Shown here: piece after piece, positions 55,871 to 64,000 of the stretch | Numbering within the stretch: position 1 is the first letter of the stretch | Layout of the letters: every line of letters starts with the position of its first letter | Assembly: GCF_002305875.1 (NCBI RefSeq) | Contig: NZ_CP022098.1 | Span: forward strand, 10,044,001-10,108,000 | Length of the DNA: 64,000 nucleotides | Direction: 5' to 3' | From: Cystobacter fuscus | Lineage (GTDB): Bacteria > Myxococcota > Myxococcia > Myxococcales > Myxococcaceae | Program-made: the position numbers and the translations under genes | Notes under the pieces: model-generated | Database searches by the model: none | What the model saw: only the letters and a program-made list of their open reading frames with translations | Told to the model about the DNA's origin: nothing

Positions 55871-56980
55871 ATGATCTACCTGGACCATGCTTCCGCCACC
55901 CCCGTCATGGAGCCCGCGCTCGAGGCCATGATGCACGCCGCGCGTGAAAGCTGGGGCAACCCGGCCTCGGTACATGGGGCGGGCCGACGAGCCCGCGCCG
56001 CACTGGATCAGGCGCGCATCGCCGTGGCCGATTACCTGGGCTGCTCGCACGCGGAGCTGCGCTGGGAGCCGAGCGGGACGGCGGCGCTGGGACACGCGCT
56101 GCGCTTCGCGCTCCTCCACACGCGAGGGCCGATCGTCTCCAGCCACTTGGAGCACCCAGCCGTCCGCGGACCTCTCGAGGAGGTGGCCAAGCAGGGCCGG
56201 GAGGTGCGGTGGTTGCCACTCCCTGCGGGAGAGTGGGAGGAGGCACAGGCCACGAAGTACTTGGAGGGAGCGGAGGTGGTGGCGCTCTCCGCGATGAACC
56301 ACGAACTCGGCACCGCACCAGACCTCGCGCCGCTGCTGGCGCTCGCGCCACGGGCCTGGTGGGTGGTGGACGCGGTGCAGGCGGCGGCGTGGCGGGACGT
56401 GCGCCCATTGCTGGAGCCCCGCGTCTTCCTCGCCTGTGCCTCCCAGAAACTGGGGGGACCCCCCGGAGCGGCCGTGGTGCGTGTACCTCCGGAGTTGGCC
56501 TTCTCGCCCGCGGCTGGGGTGGCCGCGGCCTTCGAGCCCACGCCGGGTTCTCCTCCCTGGTTGGCGGCCATCGGCATGGGGGCCGCCTGCCGCGAGCGCA
56601 AAGCCCTGCTGCCCGAAGGGCTCCCCCAGGTGCGCGCACGCGCCCTGCGGCTGCTGGAGGTCATGGGACGGGCGTGTCCCGAACTCGTTCACAACGGGGG
56701 GAAGAGCTGGTTGGGCCCCATCCTGGATGTCTCCATTCCAGACATCGATGCCCGAACGATGGAGTCCGCACTGGACCTGCGGGGCATCTGCATCGCGCGC
56801 ACCTCCGCGTGCCTGCAGGCGCGCGTGGTGGCCTCACCGGTGGTGGCCGAGGCCTTTCCCGAGGAACCCTGGAGGGCAGACACGGCCCTGCGCTGGAGCC
56901 TGGGGCTCACCACCACGGACGAGGACATCCTCCAGGCGGTGGAGGCCTGGAGGTCCGCGCTCGGGGAGCTGCGTCCATGA
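55871..56980 (+). CDS. Cysteine desulfurase / class V aminotransferase homologue
   Basis: The 369-residue PLP enzyme starts MIYLDHASATPV as NifS/IscS proteins do. It keeps SAMNHELGTAP, the PLP Lys in ACASQKLGGPPGAA (the usual His before Lys replaced by Gln) and a SAC Cys (RTSACLQARVV), so it may release sulfur from cysteine. The Q-K and the SACLQA loop differ from typical SHK and SACSSG. It lies on the opposite strand within the T6SS/Rhs cargo cluster and is convergent with the immunity-like gene, a context I cannot explain. Start at ATG 55871. Confidence 0.8.
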   Translation: MIYLDHASATPVMEPALEAMMHAARESWGNPASVHGAGRRARAALDQARIAVADYLGCSHAELRWEPSGTAALGHALRFALLHTRGPIVSSHLEHPAVRGPLEEVAKQGREVRWLPLPAGEWEEAQATKYLEGAEVVALSAMNHELGTAPDLAPLLALAPRAWWVVDAVQAAAWRDVRPLLEPRVFLACASQKLGGPPGAAVVRVPPELAFSPAAGVAAAFEPTPGSPPWLAAIGMGAACRERKALLPEGLPQVRARALRLLEVMGRACPELVHNGGKSWLGPILDVSIPDIDARTMESALDLRGICIARTSACLQARVVASPVVAEAFPEEPWRADTALRWSLGLTTTDEDILQAVEAWRSALGELRP

Positions 56981-57010
56981 ACCGGAACATACCGGCCCCG
57001 GACTCGCCTC

Positions 57011-57955
57011 TCAGCGGGAGGAGAGCCACCCACGCGCACCCAGCACCTGCTCCAGGTGCCCGGCATGGCGGGCGTTGGCGGAGAGCCGCACGGAACCGGA
57101 GGGTGATGCGGCGAGGAGGATCCCCACCCCCTCCAACATTCCCACCCGGTAGTCCATGCCTTGCTCCAGGCCTCGCAGCTTCCGCAGATCGGGCAGGGCC
57201 GCATCCACGTGCTCGAGGGACACGGACAACGGCCAGACCCTGCCGGGCAGGTGCGGGACGTGGAGGGCCTCCAGGTCCCGGGCCGACGCGAGCCAGTCGA
57301 GCAGCGCCTCGAACCGGGCATGGCTCAGGGTGGGTTCGGGCGCTTCATCCAGGGCATTGAGGGGAAGCGCCCAGACCTCCTCGGACAGCCGCAACGCCGC
57401 GGGCACGAGGTGGGGATACGGACGGCTGACTCCCGCCAGGGCGGTGAGCGGGGGCTGGGTCTCGACCCGCGTCCGGTACCAGCCATCCAGCGCGAACGTG
57501 AGCACCCGGTGGCCCGCGAGCCGGAGATAGCCCGGGAGAGAGGGCCGCACGGTGCCCTCGTCCGCGGAGATGAAGAGCACCGGAGGATCCGCCTCGCCAC
57601 CGTCCTCGTTGGTGATGGAGAAGCCCACTCCCTGGTTGGGATCGGGCTCGGCCAGCCGGAAGTGCCGGGGCAGGTCCTTCAGTTCCAGCGCGAAGCCCTC
57701 GCCCCAGGAGCGCCACTCCGCCATGTAGCGCTCGGCCCTCTTCCGCCCGCTCTCGCGCTCGGGTTCACCCAGCAGCTCCGCCAGCAGGGGCGTCCAGCCG
57801 AGGGACTCCCAGAAGGCGCGGACGAGAGCAGGCTCCGTCTCGTCCAATCGCACGGGGCGCATTGAGTCGGCGACGCGCCTCGACTTGCGCACCACTTGCG
57901 CTCGCAGCGCGAGCGCCTCGGAGCGGATGAGTTCGGGAGTGGGAGCCGGGCTCAT
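57011..57955 (-). CDS. Putative immunity protein, paralogue B
   Basis: The 314-residue protein shares LVRAFWESLGWTPLL and GFALELKDLPRHFRL with the neighbour upstream (YVREFWEAVGW; FSAAWKRLPEKFRV), so the two are distant paralogues. The LP-x-x-[FY] region is suggestive of SMI1/KNR4-like immunity folds but the match is weak. It has no signal or membrane segment. It begins 4 bases inside the stop of the neighbour (ATGA). Position straight after an Rhs toxin gene argues for an immunity role; that is inference. Confidence 0.6.
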   Translation of the reverse strand: MSPAPTPELIRSEALALRAQVVRKSRRVADSMRPVRLDETEPALVRAFWESLGWTPLLAELLGEPERESGRKRAERYMAEWRSWGEGFALELKDLPRHFRLAEPDPNQGVGFSITNEDGGEADPPVLFISADEGTVRPSLPGYLRLAGHRVLTFALDGWYRTRVETQPPLTALAGVSRPYPHLVPAALRLSEEVWALPLNALDEAPEPTLSHARFEALLDWLASARDLEALHVPHLPGRVWPLSVSLEHVDAALPDLRKLRGLEQGMDYRVGMLEGVGILLAASPSGSVRLSANARHAGHLEQVLGARGWLSSR

Positions 57956-58980
57956 GACGCGTCACTAGCCCAGAGGTCGGGAGGCAGGGGCGTTGGGGGC
58001 TCTTGCAGTTCCAGCTTGTTATGCTTGATCCAATCTAGGGTGACCTTGAGGTTCTCGGGAGCCACGGTGAGCCAGAGCGTCGATGACTTGTTGTTGGTGG
58101 AGAGCCAGACGCCTCGGCCCTCGATGCGGCCCACGGCGTGCTTCACCTGACGCCTCAGCGGAGGGGGCGTGGTGGTCTCGAAACGCAGGAAGCCGGGCTC
58201 CGCGAGGCTGCCCGGATCGAACTTGCTGCTCGGCTCCAGGAGGAAGGTCTGGCCCGAAGGGGGGCCGAAACCCGGTAGCAGCTCAGAGGGTTGCTTCAGG
58301 ATGAAGTCGATGTAGCCCTCGAAGGACTCGTAGTAGATCATCTGCATGCCGTTGAGCAGATGGGCGGGGGCACGCGGACTTCTATCAACCCCCCAAATCC
58401 CCTCGGCCAGCTCCCGCAGTCCCGGAAAGGCCGCACCAAGAATGGGCTCCCCCCAGGGCTTCTGCACGTACGCGGCGGCCTTGCGCTTGCCCATCACCCG
58501 CTCCAACGTGGAGCGGATGACGTGGTCGAGGAAATGCTCCGGTTGTTTCACGAGCTGGGCCCGTGTCGGCTTGAGTTCATGCACGAGTGGATCATTCTCG
58601 CCCGTTGTTTCATCGATCAACGCGGAGCCGTACTCGCTCGGCGCGATGACGCGGAACTTCTCGGGCAAGCGTTTCCAGGCGGCGGAGAAGTCTCCCGGCT
58701 CCGCGCCCCAGGCATCACGGATCTCCGCGTTCTCGAACCAAGCCTCGAAACACTCCTGCATATAGGACCGGGAGGCCGCTCGCTCAGGCCGCAACGTCCG
58801 GGGCGAGTCTCCCCCTCCCCCCACCGCATCACTCCAGCCAACGGCCTCCCAGAACTCCCTCACGTACCGTGGTGCGTCCTTCTCAAGCTGGCAGTGTTGA
58901 CGCATCCGGCGATGCCGGGGGCAGAGCCGGTCGAGCAGCGTGGCGAATCGCCGCAGACCCGCCGAGATTTCATCAGTCAT
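57952..58980 (-). CDS. Putative immunity protein, paralogue A, next to Rhs toxin tip
   Basis: The 342-residue protein begins MTDEISAGLRRFATLLDRL, right after the Rhs stop codon (15 bases apart). It shares the WEAVGW and LPEKF motifs with the next gene. No signal peptide. First gene after a toxin-tipped Rhs is typically the cognate immunity gene, so this is the best candidate. AAAGGAC precedes the ATG at 58980. Note that the ribosome site falls inside the palindrome at 58983-58998. Confidence 0.62.
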   Translation of the reverse strand: MTDEISAGLRRFATLLDRLCPRHRRMRQHCQLEKDAPRYVREFWEAVGWSDAVGGGGDSPRTLRPERAASRSYMQECFEAWFENAEIRDAWGAEPGDFSAAWKRLPEKFRVIAPSEYGSALIDETTGENDPLVHELKPTRAQLVKQPEHFLDHVIRSTLERVMGKRKAAAYVQKPWGEPILGAAFPGLRELAEGIWGVDRSPRAPAHLLNGMQMIYYESFEGYIDFILKQPSELLPGFGPPSGQTFLLEPSSKFDPGSLAEPGFLRFETTTPPPLRRQVKHAVGRIEGRGVWLSTNNKSSTLWLTVAPENLKVTLDWIKHNKLELQEPPTPLPPDLWASDAS

Positions 58981-58982
58981 CC

Positions 58983-58998
58983 TAGAAAGTCCTTTCTA
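58983..58998. repeat. Inverted repeat at the Rhs stop / immunity start
   Basis: TAGAAAG and CTTTCTA form 7-bp arms with a 2-base centre, spanning the Rhs stop codon and the ribosome site of the immunity-like gene. In the message it could form a small hairpin that tunes immunity translation. Confidence 0.6.
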
Positions 58999-61900
58999 AG
59001 GGCATGAACCATCGCATGTACCGTGCGTTCTATCGATGTTCGAACCCAGGTCGAAGTCCCTATACATTTTTCTCTCATGGTCATAGAACAACACTTTATA
59101 ATTCCTACCACTGTCGGCCATCTTCTTCAATGTATCTGGCAAGGTATTCTGGCAGTGACTGCAAGGCGGACGGTCGACATAGATGGTCGCGGAGGTCACA
59201 TTATTCTTGTCCAAGTAATTGAGCGCCTGATTTTCCGAGTGGGTCCAATTCCCACTATCGCCCTTGGTATGTTTGATGGCGGCATTGGCCCGGACCGTGT
59301 TCTCCGTGGGATTACCGTGACCGCTGATGAAGGCCACCGGCTCGCTGGGGTCATCGGGGTCATTGAAAATGACGACGGCCATGCACTTGCCCCCTTTTCC
59401 GTCCTCATCGAAGGATCGAGCCTTGTAATCCTTGTAACCCTTTCCCATGTCTGTATTGACATAGCGATTCTGGGGGTTGGAGAGATCGGGAGTGCCATCA
59501 CTCAGGAAGGGATCTAAACCCTGGAAAGCCCAGGGATAGGGGCCTCCCGTGACGGGGGTCAGCCCCAGCACATCCATCCATTCCACCGGGCTGGGAACGT
59601 AGGCGTATTCGTTCAACCCGCCGCGCAGCCCGATGGGATCCGGGCTGATGTACCTGCCGAGTTCCGGATCGTAGTAGCGCGCATGATTGTAATAAAGGCC
59701 TGACTCGGTGTCGTAGCTCTGCCCGGGGAAGCCCGGTTCGCCCTCGCTGACCTGGGCAACTGGCTGGCCCCAGGTGCCACGCCGGGCCGCCCACACCACA
59801 TGTCCGTCCGGGGTGACACGCTCGCTCGCACTGCCAATCTGGTCTGGCAGCACGTAGTGAGTCACCCCCGCCCGCTGCTCCAACACCGGAATGGGCTGGT
59901 TCGGGTGGTGGAGGCGGGTGGTGAGCTCGCCCGAGGGCTCCATCTCGTGCAACAGCCTGAGGCCATCCCACACGTAGCGCCGGGTTCCCCGCGGCCCGTG
60001 TTTGGCGGTGCGGCGGCCGATGGCGTCGTACTCATAGGTCCACAGCTCGTCATCGGGACGGGTGAGAGTCACGAGCTGGCCGAGAGCGTTCCACGCATAG
60101 CTCCACGTCTCGACCTTGTCGTTGCGATGGACGTGCTTGCGTACCAACCGTCCCTGCCCGTCGTACTCGTAACGCAGGCTCCGGCCGGTGCATTGCAACT
60201 CCACCGTCTGGTTGCCTTTGGGGGAGATCGCCACGGACAGGTCGGCACCAGCATTGGACAGCTCGATGATGTCGAGCATGGGCAGGCCTTGCGCGCTCCG
60301 CCGGAGTGAGCCCTCCAGGATGGAGCTGGCCATGCCATCCGCCAGGGTCGCGGCGGTCTGCCGGTTTCCCGCAGCGTCGTAGTCGAAGAGTTCGAGTTCC
60401 CCCGTCGAGTGTTGCACCGACTGCAGCCGGCCCGCGAGGTCATGGGTGAAGCGCCTCCAGCCGCGCGACGAGTCGTCGATGAAGGCCACATGGCCCATGA
60501 CGTCGTAGCTGAAGCTGCGGCGCAAGGGGATGGGCAGCTCCAACTGCCCCGGTGACGTCCATCCCGCCTCGGCAACAGCGCCGGAGGGTTGCACGAGACG
60601 CTGCTCCACCAGGCGGCCCAGACGGTCATAGGCCTGCTCGAACACAGCTCCTCCGGGAAGGATGCGCTGCAACTCCTCACCCAGCAGCCCATGTCGGAAG
60701 CGCAAGGGTCCCTCGGAGTGGTGGATGGCCGAGCACAGGCCCTCCGGGCTCCAGTCGAAGCGGGCGTGCGCGCCCAGGTCCGAATTCAGCTCCAGCCGCC
60801 GCCCCATCGCGTCATAGGCGCTCCGCACGGCCACGCCATTGTGGAACTCCGCGACCGTCCGCCCGAGTGCATCGTGCTCGTAGACGATCTCCGAGCCAAG
60901 TGCCGAGACCTTCACCAGCCGGGAGTGCCCATTGTACTCGTAGCGCGTCCGAGCGCCGTCCGAAGTCCGGCGCTCGACGAGACGGTTCTCGGCATCGTAG
61001 TCGAACTCGTAGCGCTCGCCGGTCGGGGAGATGAGGGCGGTGAGGTTGGCGGCGAGATCGAACTCGTGGTGCGTCACCGAGCCATCCCAGTGGCGCCGGG
61101 AGACGGCCCGGCCCTGCGCGTCATAGGTCCACTCGGTTCGCTGACCCCGCGCGTTCTCGAGCGCGAGGAGGCGGCCAGGCTCGGTGTCCCATTCCAAGCG
61201 GCGGTGGGTCCCGTCCCGGGCGATGAGTTCCACCACCTGCCCACAGGCATTGTAGCGGGCCCGGCTCATGGTTCCGCCCGGCTCCTTCACGGCGGTACAC
61301 CGCCCGCCCCCGTCGTAGGTGTAACTCCAGGTGCGTCCGTCGGGCGACTCGACGCTCGCCAAGTTGCCAGCACGGTCATAGGTGTAGCGTGAGGTGCTGC
61401 CCTGGGGATCCGTCACGCTGACGCGCCGTCCGTATGAATCATGCCCGGCGCGCCAGACGCGGCCATCCCGGGTGACGAAGGCCGACAATTCACCGCGCGG
61501 CCCCCATTGCCGTTGATCCTCGTGGCCGAGTGGATCTCGGACCGTGACCAGTTCACCGTACTCGTTGTAGCGGTAGCTCCATTCCTGGCCCGCCGGATCG
61601 ATGAAATGGGTGCAGCAGCCCTCCTCGTCGAACCCATACGACCAGGCGTCGGCGCCAGACGTCACCCGGGTGGGTTGATGCCGCTCGTTGTATTGGATGG
61701 TGTAGCGCAGTGCGCTCCCCGGAGGGAGGATGGCGCACAACCGCCCAAGGTCATCGTACTCCAGCGTGCGCTGCTGCTTGTTCACGCCGCGGATGGAGAC
61801 CAGGCGAGCCTGGGCATCGTAGGAGTAATGGGCCTCGCCTCCCAGAGGGAAGAGGACGCGCGTCACCTGTCCGGCCTCGTTGTACGAGTAGGTTGTCACG

Positions 61901-62763
61901 TGGCCGTGGCTGTCGGTGACACAGGTGGTACGCCGGGCTGCGTCGTACTGCAGGGTCCGCTCCTCGTGGCGATTGGCCCCTGCGGCGTAGACACAGCGCC
62001 CCTCCACGTCATAGCGAAAGGAATACACAGCGCCGCTGCACCGCGCTTCCGACACCATTCGCCCACTGGCGTCGTACGCGAAGGCGGACACCTCGCCCAC
62101 CCGGTCGGTCACCCGTATCAGGTGGCGGTGCTCATCGAAGGTGAAGCGGGCGACCAGCTCCCGCCCCCCCGCCACCTCGAACCAGATGCTGGCCAACTGA
62201 TCGTTCGCCGTGTATTCCAGACGCAATGAACGATTCATCCGCGTCTGCGTCACGCGCACGAGGCGCTCGCGGATGTCGTATTCGAATGTCAGCTTTACCT
62301 TGGGATTGAGTTGAATGGAGGTAAGCAGATAATCCAGGGAAGATGGCTTGCGGGCGAATCCCAGCTTCCAGGTGGGCTGATCCGAGCCGTAGAGCTGCAA
62401 TTCAACGTGGTTGGGATCTCCACGCAGTTCCAGCTGGTTCTGGGGAGAGCGGAGCAGGCCGGTGCGAGCAAACTGCCCGCCAACGTCCTCGAGGGCCAGC
62501 TCCGCCCCGGTCGAGTCGACGTAGGCGAAGCCGTCCACCGTCTGCCGGAATTCGTGCTGGAAGCAGTGGCGCCAGCCTGGCCCGAGTGGCTCCCCGCGCT
62601 GTCCGCCGAGCAATCCGGTGCTGTAGAACCGGTCGAAGGACAGGGGCAGCGCTCCTGGCAGGGCGAAGTCCAGAAAAGTGTTGAACAGCACGCCCGAGGA
62701 AACGTCTACCGGGTGCCCGACCGCGATTCTGCCAGTTGCTCCCATGGTGACAGTGGAATCCAC
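58996..62763 (-). CDS. Rhs repeat protein with C-terminal cytidine-deaminase-like toxin
   Basis: The 1255-residue protein has an N-terminal DUF6531-like Rhs start (GHPVDVSSGVLFNTFLDF), many YD repeats and the hyperconserved core end YYDPELGRYISPDPIGLRGG with YAYVPSPVEWMDVLGL. The variable tip (from about residue 1065) carries H1175-x-E1177 (THSENQALNYL) and C1201-x2-C1204 (DRPPCSHCQNTL), the zinc deaminase pattern, with order and spacing like the SCP1.201/DddA DNA deaminases. The tip DNA is AT-rich (24 of 60 bases G+C in 59041-59100). Start at GTG 62763, preceded by GGGGA. Divergent from vgrG; likely delivered by the T6SS. Confidence 0.9.
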   Translation of the reverse strand: MDSTVTMGATGRIAVGHPVDVSSGVLFNTFLDFALPGALPLSFDRFYSTGLLGGQRGEPLGPGWRHCFQHEFRQTVDGFAYVDSTGAELALEDVGGQFARTGLLRSPQNQLELRGDPNHVELQLYGSDQPTWKLGFARKPSSLDYLLTSIQLNPKVKLTFEYDIRERLVRVTQTRMNRSLRLEYTANDQLASIWFEVAGGRELVARFTFDEHRHLIRVTDRVGEVSAFAYDASGRMVSEARCSGAVYSFRYDVEGRCVYAAGANRHEERTLQYDAARRTTCVTDSHGHVTTYSYNEAGQVTRVLFPLGGEAHYSYDAQARLVSIRGVNKQQRTLEYDDLGRLCAILPPGSALRYTIQYNERHQPTRVTSGADAWSYGFDEEGCCTHFIDPAGQEWSYRYNEYGELVTVRDPLGHEDQRQWGPRGELSAFVTRDGRVWRAGHDSYGRRVSVTDPQGSTSRYTYDRAGNLASVESPDGRTWSYTYDGGGRCTAVKEPGGTMSRARYNACGQVVELIARDGTHRRLEWDTEPGRLLALENARGQRTEWTYDAQGRAVSRRHWDGSVTHHEFDLAANLTALISPTGERYEFDYDAENRLVERRTSDGARTRYEYNGHSRLVKVSALGSEIVYEHDALGRTVAEFHNGVAVRSAYDAMGRRLELNSDLGAHARFDWSPEGLCSAIHHSEGPLRFRHGLLGEELQRILPGGAVFEQAYDRLGRLVEQRLVQPSGAVAEAGWTSPGQLELPIPLRRSFSYDVMGHVAFIDDSSRGWRRFTHDLAGRLQSVQHSTGELELFDYDAAGNRQTAATLADGMASSILEGSLRRSAQGLPMLDIIELSNAGADLSVAISPKGNQTVELQCTGRSLRYEYDGQGRLVRKHVHRNDKVETWSYAWNALGQLVTLTRPDDELWTYEYDAIGRRTAKHGPRGTRRYVWDGLRLLHEMEPSGELTTRLHHPNQPIPVLEQRAGVTHYVLPDQIGSASERVTPDGHVVWAARRGTWGQPVAQVSEGEPGFPGQSYDTESGLYYNHARYYDPELGRYISPDPIGLRGGLNEYAYVPSPVEWMDVLGLTPVTGGPYPWAFQGLDPFLSDGTPDLSNPQNRYVNTDMGKGYKDYKARSFDEDGKGGKCMAVVIFNDPDDPSEPVAFISGHGNPTENTVRANAAIKHTKGDSGNWTHSENQALNYLDKNNVTSATIYVDRPPCSHCQNTLPDTLKKMADSGRNYKVLFYDHERKMYRDFDLGSNIDRTHGTCDGSCP

Positions 62764-62863
62764 AATGTCCCCGCCACGTCAAGTACGCGCCTGCTGGCCT
62801 GGGTGTGCTACTTTTGGTTCGAGCCGTTCCGGATTCGCTTGATTGCTGACGTGCTCGCGACAT

Positions 62864-62882
62864 GAGTCTATCTTTGAGACTC
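62864..62882 (+). promoter_or_regulatory. Small hairpin in the vgrG leader
   Basis: GAGTCT and AGACTC pair across 7 bases, ending 3 bases before the GGGGGAGG ribosome site of vgrG. It may be a minor structure; no promoter in the 139-base divergent gap with Rhs was convincing. Confidence 0.3.
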
Positions 62883-62902
62883 CACGGGGGAGGAACAAAC
62901 CC

Positions 62903-64000
62903 ATGTCGGACTGGAAGAAGCTGCTGAGTGATGCCGGGCAGGCCGTCCAGGCGGCTCAGACCGTGACGGGAGCCGCGCGCGCCGTCACGGGCCCACACAC
63001 CGGACAGGCCATCCAGACGGTGCGGACCCTGGTGGGGGCCGCGAGCGCCGTCACGGGCTCGGAGGACCTGGACTTGTTGAGCCAGGCCACGAGCCTGCTC
63101 TCCGGAGCGCTCAGACTGGAGAGTGTCCGCTTCGCCTTCTCCTCCGGAGGGGACCCGGCCAATTCCTGGCGCGTGCTCACCTTCCGCACAAGCGAGGGCC
63201 TTTCCGAACTCTACGCGTGCGTGGTGGACCTGGCCAGCGAGAGCCTGTTCGCCGATCCGGACGCGATGCTCGGGACCTCGTGCTCCCTCGCCGTCTCCCG
63301 GGACTCCCGCACGCGCCAGCTCCATGGCATCGCCCACCGCGTGGAGCACCTGGGCAGCAAGGATGGCAACGCCCTGGCGCGCGTCCACATCGTCCCGGCG
63401 CTCTGGGCTCTTTCCCAGCGTGTCGACTCCTACATCTTCCAGGAGATGGCGGTTCCGGAGATCCTCTCCGAGGTGCTGAAGGAGAGCCTGACGCCGTTCA
63501 AGCGCAATGTCCGGCTCGCGCTGACCCAGCAGTACCCCAAGCGCGAGTACTGCGTGCAGTACCGCGAGAGCGACCTGGATTTCGTGCTGCGTCTCATGGA
63601 GGAGGAAGGCATTTCCTTCTACTTCGACCACTCGGGCGAGGCCGAGGAGCTGGTGCTCATCGATGCCAACGAGTGCTGCGTCCCGTTGAATACAATGGAC
63701 GGACTGCCTCTTGGCATCCGTGGACCGGAGGCGGACACCGCGGACACGGAGTCCATCCGCGCCTTCGACTTCTCCCACGAGCTTCGGACCAATCGCGTGG
63801 TGGTTCGCGATTTTGATTGGAGCCGGATTCCAGGAGACGCCGAGAAGCAGCCGCTTCACGAGGAGGACACCGGAGCGAGTTCCGAGCTCGTGCTCATGGA
63901 GCGTTACGAGCACCAGTCCCCCATGACCCTGAGCGGCTACGATGAAGGAGCTGGCGCCTACACGGAGGGAGATGGCAAACGCCAGAGCAAGCTGCGCCTG
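62903..64000 (+). CDS. VgrG-like T6SS spike protein (cut by window end)
   Basis: The visible 366 residues show an N-terminal extension with two similar segments (QAVQAAQTVTGAARAVTG and QAIQTVRTLVGAASAVTG), then the VgrG gp27-like domain: FRTSEGLSELYACVVDLAS, VHIVPALWALSQRVDSYIFQ, CVQYRESDLDFVLRLMEEEG and GISFYFDHS. The gp5-like needle lies beyond the window. The extension is not usual for VgrG and may dock an adaptor. The ATG at 62903 follows GGGGGAGG. It is divergent from the Rhs toxin gene; the two are likely loaded together with the PAAR protein. Confidence 0.88.
   Translation, partial: MSDWKKLLSDAGQAVQAAQTVTGAARAVTGPHTGQAIQTVRTLVGAASAVTGSEDLDLLSQATSLLSGALRLESVRFAFSSGGDPANSWRVLTFRTSEGLSELYACVVDLASESLFADPDAMLGTSCSLAVSRDSRTRQLHGIAHRVEHLGSKDGNALARVHIVPALWALSQRVDSYIFQEMAVPEILSEVLKESLTPFKRNVRLALTQQYPKREYCVQYRESDLDFVLRLMEEEGISFYFDHSGEAEELVLIDANECCVPLNTMDGLPLGIRGPEADTADTESIRAFDFSHELRTNRVVVRDFDWSRIPGDAEKQPLHEEDTGASSELVLMERYEHQSPMTLSGYDEGAGAYTEGDGKRQSKLRL

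Overview
This is high-GC DNA (roughly 65-72% by eye, strong G/C third-position bias) from a predatory, gliding deltaproteobacterium, most likely a myxobacterium of suborder Cystobacterineae (Archangium/Cystobacter/Myxococcus relatives). The main reason is a type IV pilus locus with the pilBTCSR, pilA, pilGHI, pilD and pilMNOP content described in Myxococcus xanthus. Secreted glycoside hydrolases, a PilZ-like/Hsp70 fusion and T6SS/Rhs cargo genes fit as well. No tRNA, rRNA, CRISPR array or insertion sequence was recognised.

Left part (1-15.3 kb), type IV pilus locus. The alignment operon pilM-N-O-P runs leftwards off the window. It is preceded by pilD (prepilin peptidase with a repeat-bearing acidic insert). 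pilA-G-H-I run rightwards; pilA has a GG-N10-GC sigma-54 promoter, a TGTCAC palindrome upstream and a strong terminator just downstream. pilB-T-C-S-R run leftwards from a good sigma-70-type promoter. PilS/PilR should drive the pilA promoter, PilB/PilT/PilC power the pilus, PilD processes PilA, and PilG/H/I form the ABC-type accessory.

Middle (15.3-46.3 kb), mostly chromosomal housekeeping and envelope genes: ribF, trmB, a response regulator-diguanylate cyclase, lipoproteins, a frameshifted protein with two Sm/Hfq-like segments, a cupredoxin, a DinG-type helicase-exonuclease, alaS, the PilZ-like/Hsp70 fusion, gshA, an S41 protease with long C-terminal extensions, two beta-barrels, a GDPD, a TatA-like protein and a zinc-ribbon/DUF3426 protein. 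At 25.1-27.8 kb, three genes joined by 4-base overlaps encode an AAA ATPase, a TOPRIM-like DUF4276 protein and a Tat/lipoprotein pirin; the first two look like a defence module.

Right part (46.4-64 kb): a PHA-regulator-type protein; a GH30 glycosidase and a CBM6/thaumatin-like protein suited to attacking fungal glucan; a small phasin-like protein; a pair of ArsA/Get3-like ATPases; then a T6SS/Rhs cargo island with a PAAR-like tip, a TPR protein, a cysteine-desulfurase homologue, two paralogous putative immunity proteins, an Rhs protein and a VgrG cut by the window edge. The Rhs tip is AT-rich and carries HxE and PCxxC motifs like the DddA/SCP1.201 DNA deaminases.

Best candidates for something new: the Rhs deaminase with its paired immunity-like genes, the tandem Sm-like protein, the AAA/TOPRIM/pirin operon and the PilZ-like/Hsp70 fusion. 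Starts were chosen by eye from ribosome sites, overlaps and family alignment; no database search was possible.
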